Positions 1 to 5,295 of a DNA stretch of 7,567 nt are shown one piece after another; the first letter of the stretch is position 1, and each line of letters opens with the position of its first letter. The stretch spans positions 1 to 7,567 of the forward strand of contig CALYTA010000038.1 of the NCBI GenBank assembly GCA_945486175.1, given 5' to 3'. The position numbers were made by a program, and so were the translations under genes. The stretch is from an uncultured Clostridia bacterium. GTDB taxonomy: Bacteria; Bacillota; Clostridia; Oscillospirales; Butyricicoccaceae. The notes under the pieces were generated by a model that saw nothing but the letters and a program-made list of their open reading frames with translations, was not told the DNA's origin and made no database searches.

Positions 1-32
1 AAACCCCCCGTGAGCACGCCCCCCGGGTTTTT
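1..32. terminator. Possible edge terminator (inverted repeat)
   Basis: Arms AAACCC (1-6) and GGGTTT (25-30) are perfectly complementary, and the 18-base loop contains a small CGTG/CACG palindrome (9-18). On the plus strand the right arm runs into TTTTT (28-32), which would suit a convergent gene arriving from the left. On the minus strand it lies 19 bases past the anti-sigma stop codon, so it could end that operon, but the tract that should follow is outside the window. The outer stem is only 6 bp and the loop is C/G-rich, so this is tentative. Confidence 0.35.
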
Positions 33-48
33 CTATAGCTGTAAGAAG

Positions 49-1056
49 TTACGTGTCCCGCCGGAATATGTGGAGAATCACGAGGACACCGATCAGAACG
101 ATGGAACCGATCAGTACATAGGTGAGCCGCATGTCATCAAAGTCGATATGGGCACCGCCGGACGGACTAACCGAAATTTTGTACTGTTCGGTGATGTCCG
201 TCCCGTTTTCGTCGAGAAATGTAACTTTAGAAGATGGAGTCAGCCATGTGTTTTCCGGATCACCCGAAAGACCGAAGTCTTTGAGCAGTTCTTCGTTGCT
301 CCAGACAATCAGGAAATCGCTGTCAGGAACGGAATATGTCTTTTCGACAAATCCATTTTCACCGGTAATCGGGTTCTCATAGCTATAGCGGAAATGGAAA
401 GCAGCGATGTCCCCGCAGTTAAATCCGGAGAATACGATAAAATTCAAATTCTGACTGCCGGTATAGGTATTGTCAGAAACCTCCCGAATATAGGATATCT
501 CGTCAAACATGACACCTGCGGAATAGGGGAAGGAGGAATACGCACAGGAAAGAATGCGGTATTTTCCGTTGATTCCCCGTAGCAGCTGCATGATACCGTG
601 GCTGTTGCTGCTGTTGTCCGCGGCGAACGCAATATAGAGAAAATCGTCCTTTTCCAGATAGGCTGTTACATGGATGGGCGAACCCTCTTTGATCGCATAT
701 TCGCTGAGCCTTTCGTCGCAGGCGACGTCTTCAACAGCTGCCATCCGCCCGGACTCGGTATTTGCATAATGAAATCTGGAATCGTACAGCATCCATGCGC
801 ACAGTATGGTGACAAGCGCTGCCAGTACCGCCGCCAGCAGGCGGGTGCGCTGTACCTTTTTCAGAAACCGCAGCGATTTCTTCGGTACGGGTTCGGCGGG
901 AATCTGTGTGCGCATGTCGTGCTCCAGCTGTTTGCATGCCGCGCATTCATCCAGATGGGCGGCGACCTGTTCAGTGGTCTCCGGTTCGGTCAGCCCTTCA
1001 ATATAAGAGGGCAGAAGGTCGCGGACAATGCAGCAGTCCAGTTTATTCGCTTTCAT
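49..1056 (-). CDS. Zinc-finger transmembrane anti-sigma factor
   Basis: Probable membrane-bound anti-sigma factor of 335 residues that would hold the neighbouring ECF sigma factor inactive until an envelope signal arrives. The N-terminal cytoplasmic part has the zf-HC2 (anti-sigma zinc finger) pattern: C8 in a C-x-I-V-R-D-L-L-P context, then H34-x3-C38-x2-C41. A basic linker leads to a membrane segment at about residues 73-91. An extracytoplasmic domain of about 220 residues follows, rich in aromatic and Asn/Ser residues, which I do not recognise. A second membrane segment (about 312-331) ends in a short basic tail, RRDT, giving a two-span topology with both ends inside. The ATG at 1056 is chosen over a GTG at 1065 because GGGAGG (1070-1065) sits 8 bases upstream of it and covers the GTG. 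The start overlaps the end of the sigma gene by 14 bases, so translation is probably coupled. The family call is firm; the signal sensed and the sigma target are inferred from position. Confidence 0.85.
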   Translation of the reverse strand: MKANKLDCCIVRDLLPSYIEGLTEPETTEQVAAHLDECAACKQLEHDMRTQIPAEPVPKKSLRFLKKVQRTRLLAAVLAALVTILCAWMLYDSRFHYANTESGRMAAVEDVACDERLSEYAIKEGSPIHVTAYLEKDDFLYIAFAADNSSNSHGIMQLLRGINGKYRILSCAYSSFPYSAGVMFDEISYIREVSDNTYTGSQNLNFIVFSGFNCGDIAAFHFRYSYENPITGENGFVEKTYSVPDSDFLIVWSNEELLKDFGLSGDPENTWLTPSSKVTFLDENGTDITEQYKISVSPSGGAHIDFDDMRLTYVLIGSIVLIGVLVILHIFRRDT

Positions 1057-1546
1057 TGGAAACACCTCCCATGATTTTTACCAGCTGTTCTTTGCCACGA
1101 TAGAACCGCACACGCGCCCACGTTTCCGTGTGCCGCAGGATATCCCCAATCTCGCGGAACGAAAACCCGCCCGTCAGCCGCAGATACAGGACTTCCCGCG
1201 TCTCCGGCGGGAGCTGCTGCATGGCGCGGTACAGATTCAGCCGTTCGTCGCGCTGCTGGACCTCGGCAGCCGGATCATCCGGTGCTGCCAGCGTGGACAG
1301 ATGGTCTTCATCCAGCTCCGCTGTGCGTTTTCGCCGCTCCAGCTCGCGGTACCACTGCCGTTTTGCGATGGCGCACAGCCAGACCTGCGGGGTACAGTCG
1401 CCGCGGAATGTGTGCATGCTTTTCATTGCCTGGTAAAAGGTCTCCTGCGTTAGTTCTTCTGCGGTGTCCGCATCGTGCGTCAGCGCATACAGGTAGCGGT
1501 AGACCTGCTGTGCATGCTGTTCATATAAATCCCCGCCGTGTGCCAT
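1043..1546 (-). CDS. ECF-type RNA polymerase sigma factor
   Basis: Sigma-70 family factor of the extracytoplasmic-function group, 167 residues, with only regions 2 and 4, as usual for the group. Region 2 (about 7-74) has the core-binding pattern with D25-A-D-T-A-E-E-L-T-Q-E-T-F37 followed by W56 and A59-I-A-K. Region 4 (about 103-158) has L112-P-P-E-T-R-E-V-L, then a helix-turn-helix S129-F-R-E-I-G-D-I-L and W143-A-R-V-R-F-Y-R. The last motif resembles the NWARV-x-x-YRAK signature of many Firmicutes ECF factors (SigV/ECF30-like; from memory). The ATG at 1546 is preferred over a GTG at 1555 because AAGGGGGTGA (1561-1552), nearly a full match to the 16S rRNA tail, lies just upstream and includes the GTG. 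It directs RNA polymerase to a small regulon, probably including its own operon, and is paired with the overlapping anti-sigma gene. The regulon and inducing signal cannot be read from this window. Confidence 0.92.
   Translation of the reverse strand: MAHGGDLYEQHAQQVYRYLYALTHDADTAEELTQETFYQAMKSMHTFRGDCTPQVWLCAIAKRQWYRELERRKRTAELDEDHLSTLAAPDDPAAEVQQRDERLNLYRAMQQLPPETREVLYLRLTGGFSFREIGDILRHTETWARVRFYRGKEQLVKIMGGVSNESE
1065..1070 (-). promoter_or_regulatory. Ribosome binding site of the anti-sigma gene
   Basis: GGGAGG lies inside the 3' end of the sigma gene, 8 bases before the anti-sigma ATG at 1056. Ribosomes finishing the sigma gene pass over it, which fits matched production of the two proteins. 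Confidence 0.75.
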
Positions 1547-1554
1547 ACCGCTCA

Positions 1555-1561
1555 CCCCCTT
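1555..1561 (-). promoter_or_regulatory. Ribosome binding site of the ECF sigma gene
   Basis: AAGGGGG on the minus strand, extended by TGA, is almost the full complement of the 16S rRNA 3' end. It lies 8 bases before the ATG at 1546 and decides that start against the upstream in-frame GTG (1555), which falls inside the site. Confidence 0.8.
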
Positions 1562-1597
1562 CTTTTCAGTGGTTTGTTTTTCTGTCTTTACCTGTTA

Positions 1598-1622
1598 GTT
1601 CGTTTTCGTGCAAATTCGTTAC
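1598..1622 (-). promoter_or_regulatory. Candidate ECF-type promoter of the sigma/anti-sigma operon
   Basis: On the minus strand GTAAC (1622-1618, in the context TGTAACGAATTT) is followed after 15 bases by CGAAC (1602-1598). This resembles the bipartite ECF promoter pattern, an AAC-containing -35 and a CG-starting -10, and would place the start of transcription about 45 bases before the sigma ATG. A self-recognised promoter is typical for ECF operons. An alternative weak sigma-A-like pair, TTGAAA followed 16 bases later by TGTAAC, overlaps the terminator tract just upstream. The -10 is not a perfect CGTC/CGTA, so this is a candidate only. Confidence 0.45.
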
Positions 1623-1643
1623 ACGGAAACAGGAAAAATTTTC

Positions 1644-1677
1644 AAAAAAACAGGCTGTCCGATGAGGGACAGCCTGT
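1644..1677 (-). terminator. Intrinsic terminator after pth
   Basis: Read on the minus strand, ACAGGCTGTCC (1677-1667) pairs perfectly with GGACAGCCTGT (1660-1650) around a 6-base loop, followed by a run of seven T (1650-1644, the first shared with the stem). The 11-bp GC-rich stem begins 10 bases past the pth stop. It separates the Gls24-fakA-pth unit from the sigma operon downstream. Confidence 0.95.
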
Positions 1678-1686
1678 GCCGGGAAA

Positions 1687-2346
1687 TCATTTGCAGTTTT
1701 TCGGCTGCGCCGCTTTGCCGTTGTATTTCTGCGTGGCAGAGGGGACGCCGTTTTCAATCAGTTCGGACACTGCGAGCACGGCGCGGTTCACCGCGTCATT
1801 CATGTCGGGCAGCTCGTCCTCTTTGATGTTGGACAGCACCCAGTCCGCAAGGTCATAGTCGGGATGCGGCTTTGCGCCGATGCCGACCTTGATACGCGGG
1901 AACTGGTCGGAGCCGAGCTGTTCAATGATGCTCTTGACACCGTTCTGCCCGCCGGCAGAGCCCTTCGGGCGGATGCGCAGCGTGCCGACCGGAAGGGAAA
2001 TATCGTCGAAAATCACCAGAATGTGCTCCGGCGGGATTTTGTAAAAATCCGCGGCAGCGCGCACCGCCTCGCCGGACAGATTCATAAAGGTCTGCGGCTT
2101 GACCAGCAGGACACGCTTCCCGCCGAGCACCGCTTCCCCTGTCAGCGCCTTGAATTTCGCGCGGTCACAGCGCACATTGTGCTTTGCACACAGTGCATCC
2201 ATCACGCGGAAACCGGTGTTGTGGCGGGTGTTTTCATATTTCTTTCCGGGGTTGCCCAGCCCGACCACCAGCCATTCAACCGGCTGGGCGGGGGCTTTGG
2301 ATTTCTTTTCCTGTTCGAGTTTTGCGAAAATATCAAAAATAGACAT
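1687..2346 (-). CDS. pth: Peptidyl-tRNA hydrolase
   Basis: Cytoplasmic enzyme that cleaves peptidyl-tRNA released from stalled ribosomes, recycling the tRNA; usually essential in bacteria. The 219 residues show the Pth family pattern: V-G-L-G-N32-P-G, N-T-R-H42-N-T-G, M-N89-L-S-G-E-A, F-D114-D and G-G-Q-N135-G. By alignment these match N10, the catalytic H20, N68, D93 and N114 of the E. coli enzyme, so it should be active. The first 22 residues (to about Pro22) form a charged Lys/Glu-rich extension before the usual start of the fold, which makes the protein about 25 residues longer than the E. coli one (194). The ATG at 2346 is chosen because the frame further upstream lies inside fakA in another frame and encodes basic, unrelated sequence. 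It starts 10 bases after the fakA stop; the nearest Shine-Dalgarno-like AGAAGG is 14 bases away, so translation is probably coupled to fakA. An intrinsic terminator follows. Confidence 0.96.
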   Translation of the reverse strand: MSIFDIFAKLEQEKKSKAPAQPVEWLVVGLGNPGKKYENTRHNTGFRVMDALCAKHNVRCDRAKFKALTGEAVLGGKRVLLVKPQTFMNLSGEAVRAAADFYKIPPEHILVIFDDISLPVGTLRIRPKGSAGGQNGVKSIIEQLGSDQFPRIKVGIGAKPHPDYDLADWVLSNIKEDELPDMNDAVNRAVLAVSELIENGVPSATQKYNGKAAQPKNCK

Positions 2347-2356
2347 GGGTTGTGAA

Positions 2357-4015
2357 TCAGCCTTCTGCGGAGAGGATAAAGTAGTAGACCGGCTGGCCGC
2401 CGTTGATGATGGTGATTTCCGCGTCCGGTGCCTCCTTGTGTGCCATCTTCTCGACGCGTGCCGCATCTTCTTCGGTCATATCCGCGCCGTAAATGATGTT
2501 GATGAACGAGCAGTCCCTGCGCGTCATCTCGCGGACGAGCTTCTTGACTGCGTCATCCAGCTTGCGGCTGTTGGCACACAGCTTGGATTCAAACAGAGAG
2601 AGGTATTCACCCTCGCGGATCTTCTTGCCGTCGAAATCGGAATTGCGTGCGGCATAGGTGACCTGTCCGGAACGGACATTTGCCGCCGCATCCAGCATCG
2701 CCTCGCGGTTTTCATCCAGCTCGGCACATTCGTCGAACGAAAGCATCGCGGAAATGCCCTGCGGGATGTTCCTGGTCGGGATAATGACAACCGTCTTGCT
2801 CTCACACAGCGGAACCGCCTGCTCCGCCGCCATAATAATGTTCTTGTTGTTCGGCAGGACGAAGACGATTTCTGCCGGAACGGCGTCAATGGCATGCAGG
2901 ATGTCGTCGGTCGACGGGTTCATCGTCTGGCCGCCCTGTACCATCTCGTCTACGCCGAGGTCTTTGAATACGCTGACCAGTCCGTCGCCTGCGGCAACCG
3001 AGACAAAGCCATATTTCTTTTCCGGCTCGGCGATTTTGCGCTCTTTGCTCTCCAGACCGGCAGCTTCCTCGACAATTTTCGCGGAGTGCTGCTGGCGCAT
3101 GTTCTCAATCTTGACGGTGAGCAGCTGGCCGAACTTCAGGCCTGCTTCCAACGCCTCGTTCGGGCGGTCCGTGTGTACATGAACCTTGATGATATCATCG
3201 TCATCGACAACAACAAGGCTGTCGCCGATGCCGTCGAGGAACGAACGCAGGCGCTGTACATTGCGCGACTTGTCGCGGCGCTCTGCGATAAATTCGGTGC
3301 AATAGGTAAACGTGATATCCTCGTCCTTGATGTCCGAGAATGTCGCGCCGGTCTTTGCCTGCTCCGGCTCAGCGGCAATCTTGCGCTCCCTGTGGATGCC
3401 GTTGTAGGCGTCATACATGCCCTCAAGGATGGTGAGGAAGCCGAAGCCGCCTGCATCGACGACGCCTGCCTTTTCCAGAACCGGGTTCTGATGGGTGGTC
3501 TCCGCCAGAGCCTCATGGCCCTTGTCGATGGCAGCGCGCAGAACCTCGCCGCAGTCGATATCCGGGTTGGACTGGCACAGCTCAAGCACATGCTGTGCTG
3601 CGACGCGGGAAACGGTCAGAATGGTGCCTTCCGCCGGCTTCATGACCGCCTTATAGGCCGCCTGTACGCCTTCATGCAGGGCGAGTGCAAGATCCTGGCC
3701 CTTGGCAGTCTTGCACTTTTTCAGCTGCTTGGACATGCCGCGGAACAGCAGCGACAGAATGACGCCGGAATTGCCGCGCGCGCCGCGCAGCAGTGCCGAT
3801 GCCGCCGCAGCACTTGCTGCCGGAAGGTCAGGCTCGCCCAGCTTGGACACTTCGGTTTTCGCCGACGCCATGGTCAGCGACATATTCGTTCCGGTATCAC
3901 CGTCCGGAACCGGGAATACGTTCAGTTCATTTGCTTCTTCTTTTTTCTCTTCAATGGACAGTGCGCCCTCGATGACCATAGCGCAGAATAGCTGTCCGTC
4001 AATCAGTTTCGACAA
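2357..4015 (-). CDS. fakA: Fatty acid kinase, ATP-binding subunit FakA (YloV)
   Basis: Kinase subunit that phosphorylates fatty acids held by a FakB (DegV-family) binding protein, giving acyl-phosphate for phospholipid synthesis by PlsX/PlsY. The 552 residues match the usual length (about 550). The N-terminal DhaL-type kinase domain carries N32-V-F-P-V-P-D38-G-D40-T-G-T43-N-M, whose acidic residues bind Mg-ATP, and R77-G-A-R-G-N-S-G. The middle domain keeps C239, H279 and H281 (context V-H-V-H-T-D-R-P), matching the putative metal site reported for S. aureus FakA. The C-terminal domain contains V-V-Q/M-Q-G-G-Q-T-M-N-P-S-type sequence, ending with Y-Y-F-I-L-S-A-E-G. Translation starts at TTG (4015): AAAGGAGG (4031-4024) lies 8 bases upstream and no ATG is better placed. 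It follows the Gls24 gene by 57 bases, the conserved YloU-YloV arrangement. No fakB lies in the window; one must be elsewhere for activity. Confidence 0.95.
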   Translation of the reverse strand: MSKLIDGQLFCAMVIEGALSIEEKKEEANELNVFPVPDGDTGTNMSLTMASAKTEVSKLGEPDLPAASAAAASALLRGARGNSGVILSLLFRGMSKQLKKCKTAKGQDLALALHEGVQAAYKAVMKPAEGTILTVSRVAAQHVLELCQSNPDIDCGEVLRAAIDKGHEALAETTHQNPVLEKAGVVDAGGFGFLTILEGMYDAYNGIHRERKIAAEPEQAKTGATFSDIKDEDITFTYCTEFIAERRDKSRNVQRLRSFLDGIGDSLVVVDDDDIIKVHVHTDRPNEALEAGLKFGQLLTVKIENMRQQHSAKIVEEAAGLESKERKIAEPEKKYGFVSVAAGDGLVSVFKDLGVDEMVQGGQTMNPSTDDILHAIDAVPAEIVFVLPNNKNIIMAAEQAVPLCESKTVVIIPTRNIPQGISAMLSFDECAELDENREAMLDAAANVRSGQVTYAARNSDFDGKKIREGEYLSLFESKLCANSRKLDDAVKKLVREMTRRDCSFINIIYGADMTEEDAARVEKMAHKEAPDAEITIINGGQPVYYFILSAEG

Positions 4016-4023
4016 TGAAATTG

Positions 4024-4031
4024 CCTCCTTT
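4024..4031 (-). promoter_or_regulatory. Ribosome binding site that fixes the TTG start of fakA
   Basis: AAAGGAGG on the minus strand, a near-perfect Shine-Dalgarno, lies exactly 8 bases before the TTG at 4015. The strong site and good spacing support the rare start codon. Confidence 0.85.
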
Positions 4032-4072
4032 ACATGCTGGCACGCTGATGCGTGCGTTCATGGACAGCTTAC

Positions 4073-4423
4073 TCAGTCCGCCCGAATGGCATCGACATAG
4101 ACGTCGACGTTTTTGACATCAATACCGGTCATTTTCTCGACATTATAGCGAACCTCGCTGATAATGGAACGGCAGACCGTTGCAATGTTGACACCGTGCT
4201 CCACAGCGAGATGCAGGTCAATGTTGACACCGCCGTCTTCTGCCTCGGTAATGCGCACACCGCGCGACATGTTTTCACGGCGCAGCAGATGTGCAATGCC
4301 ATCAGAGACAGAGCGGATGGTCATGCCTTTGACGCCGAAGCAGCTCATCGCCGCATAGCCCGCGATATCCGCCAGCACTTCCGGCGCGATATTGATAAAT
4401 CCGAGATCGGCTTTGATCGTCAT
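4073..4423 (-). CDS. yloU: Asp23/Gls24 family envelope stress response protein (YloU-like)
   Basis: Small protein of 116 residues of the Asp23/Gls24 family (DUF322). The sequence shows the family course: an N-terminal I-N-I-A-P-E-V-L-A-D-I-A-G-Y-A-A segment, G-V-K-G-M, then alternating hydrophobic strands (V-N-I-D-L-H-L-A-V-E-H-G) and a C-terminal helix ending V-K-N-V-D-V-Y-V-D. Members lie on the inner face of the membrane or in the cytoplasm and are linked to alkaline and envelope stress; the molecular function of the YloU branch is not established. The ATG at 4423 follows AGGAGG (4436-4431) by 7 bases; a GTG directly before it is closer to the site and less likely. Sequence farther upstream in this frame is AT-rich and contains the promoter, so it is not coding. 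It is the first gene of the unit with fakA and pth. Confidence 0.92.
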   Translation of the reverse strand: MTIKADLGFINIAPEVLADIAGYAAMSCFGVKGMTIRSVSDGIAHLLRRENMSRGVRITEAEDGGVNIDLHLAVEHGVNIATVCRSIISEVRYNVEKMTGIDVKNVDVYVDAIRAD

Positions 4424-4493
4424 CACAATTCCTCCTCTATACGAATGGAATCCAATTTCCTGATTGGGATGGTTTACAGAATAATTCATTCTT

Positions 4494-4522
4494 ATTTTAT
4501 AATATTTTTGCAGTTGCGACAA
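4494..4522 (-). promoter_or_regulatory. Predicted sigma-A promoter of the Gls24-fakA-pth unit
   Basis: On the minus strand TTGTCG (4522-4517) is followed after exactly 17 bases by TAAAAT (4499-4494) in an A/T-rich stretch. The start would fall near 4487, leaving an untranslated leader of about 63 bases before the AGGAGG site. No riboswitch-like structure is evident in the leader. Confidence 0.65.
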
Positions 4523-4539
4523 GAGGATTTTACGATTGC

Positions 4540-4567
4540 CCGGCATGAAGTTAGCGTTATCCGGCAT
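4540..4567 (+). repeat. Short direct repeat CCGGCAT x2 in the divergent intergenic region
   Basis: CCGGCAT occurs at 4540-4546 and 4561-4567, start to start 21 bases, close to two helical turns. The pair lies between the two divergent promoters, upstream of the -35 for the Gls24 unit. It could be a protein binding site placed on one DNA face, but 7-base repeats can arise by chance. Confidence 0.35.
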
Positions 4568-4614
4568 ATAAAATGGAAGTGTCCGGTAATGGTATTTCTG
4601 TCCGACGGAAAAAA

Positions 4615-4628
4615 CAAACATTTGTTTG
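4615..4628. promoter_or_regulatory. Candidate LexA operator (SOS box)
   Basis: CAAACATTTGTTTG is a palindrome of two 6-base arms (CAAACA/TGTTTG) around TT. It fits the Gram-positive SOS box CGAACATATGTTCG with one change in each half-site (G to A, C to T) and one in the centre. It overlaps the lexA -35 element, where a repressor would block RNA polymerase. Flanking A and T runs extend the dyad symmetry imperfectly. Confidence 0.75.
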
Positions 4629-4654
4629 CTTTTTTGCGTGAAATTCGGTAAAAT
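4626..4654 (+). promoter_or_regulatory. Predicted lexA-recG promoter
   Basis: TTGCTT (4626-4631) is separated by 17 bases from TAAAAT (4649-4654), putting the transcript start near 4661 and giving a leader of about 35 bases. The -35 is weak (three of six consensus bases) and overlaps the right arm of the LexA palindrome. An alternative -35, TTGTTT at 4622-4627, would need a 21-base spacer. Confidence 0.6.
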
Positions 4655-4695
4655 AAAAGTATTCAGGAATGACGGATGGGAAAGGATGGGGCATC

Positions 4696-5295
4696 ATGCG
4701 GCCGATTTCCGAAAAACAGAAACAGATTTTGACTTTTATCCGCGACTATACCGCCGAACAGGGCTACCCGCCATCCGTGCGGGAAATTGCGGCGGCGGTC
4801 GGGCTGCGCTCACCGTCGTCGGTGCATGCGCACCTAAAGCATCTGCGCGAGCTGGGATATCTGGAGAAGGATGACCACAAGACGCGCGCCATCACGCTGG
4901 CGGGCAGCGGTGCACCGGGCGGCGATGCCGTGCCGATTCTCGGACGCGTCACTGCGGGCATGCCGATCCTCGCCGTCGAGGAGGCGGAGGGTGTGCTGCA
5001 TGTCGATCTGGACGGCAGGCACGGTGACTTTTTTGCCTTGCGCATCCAGGGGGATTCTATGATCGGCGCAGGGATTCTCGATGGAGATTATATTGTGGTG
5101 CGCAGCCAGAATTATGCGCAGCGCGGACAGATTGTCGTGGCAATCATAGAAGATGAAGCGACCTGCAAGCGGCTGGAGAAGGAAGATGGGCATATCTGGC
5201 TCATGCCGGAAAACCCGGCATATCATCCGATTCCAGGCGACCATGCCCACATTCTGGGTGTCGTCGCCAAGGTCGTGCGCAGTTATCCGATATGA
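4696..5295 (+). CDS. lexA: LexA repressor (SOS regulon)
   Basis: Transcriptional repressor and self-cleaving serine protease of the SOS response; RecA filaments on single-stranded DNA trigger its cleavage. It has 199 residues, the usual length. The N-terminal winged helix (about 1-68) carries Y24-P-P-S-V-R-E-I-A and S41-S-V-H-A-H-L-K-H-L, the DNA-reading region. The C-terminal S24 peptidase domain keeps all essential parts: cleavage site A87-G88 in R-V-T-A-G-M-P, catalytic S121 in G-D-S-M, and catalytic K158 in E-A-T-C-K-R-L. The ATG at 4696 is preceded by AAAGGA (4681-4686) at 9 bases and gives the standard LexA N-terminus (M-R-P-I-S-E-K-Q); an in-frame ATG at 4669 lacks these features. A LexA-box-like palindrome upstream implies autorepression. 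Its stop overlaps the recG start (ATGA). Confidence 0.97.
   Translation: MRPISEKQKQILTFIRDYTAEQGYPPSVREIAAAVGLRSPSSVHAHLKHLRELGYLEKDDHKTRAITLAGSGAPGGDAVPILGRVTAGMPILAVEEAEGVLHVDLDGRHGDFFALRIQGDSMIGAGILDGDYIVVRSQNYAQRGQIVVAIIEDEATCKRLEKEDGHIWLMPENPAYHPIPGDHAHILGVVAKVVRSYPI

Noticed and set aside
10..582. A 190-codon plus-strand frame opposite the anti-sigma gene
   Set aside because: The minus-strand frame has a zinc-finger motif, membrane spans and a good ribosome binding site; the plus frame has none of these.
2099..3991. A 630-codon open frame on the plus strand, antisense to fakA and pth
   Set aside because: It mirrors the fakA reading frame in GC-rich DNA. FakA on the other strand has all family motifs, and the antisense translation resembles no family and has no ribosome binding site.
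4424..4621. N-terminal extension of the Gls24 protein (66 additional codons)
   Set aside because: The extra stretch covers the predicted promoter and an AGGAGG site 7 bases before the internal ATG, and the family fold begins at that ATG.
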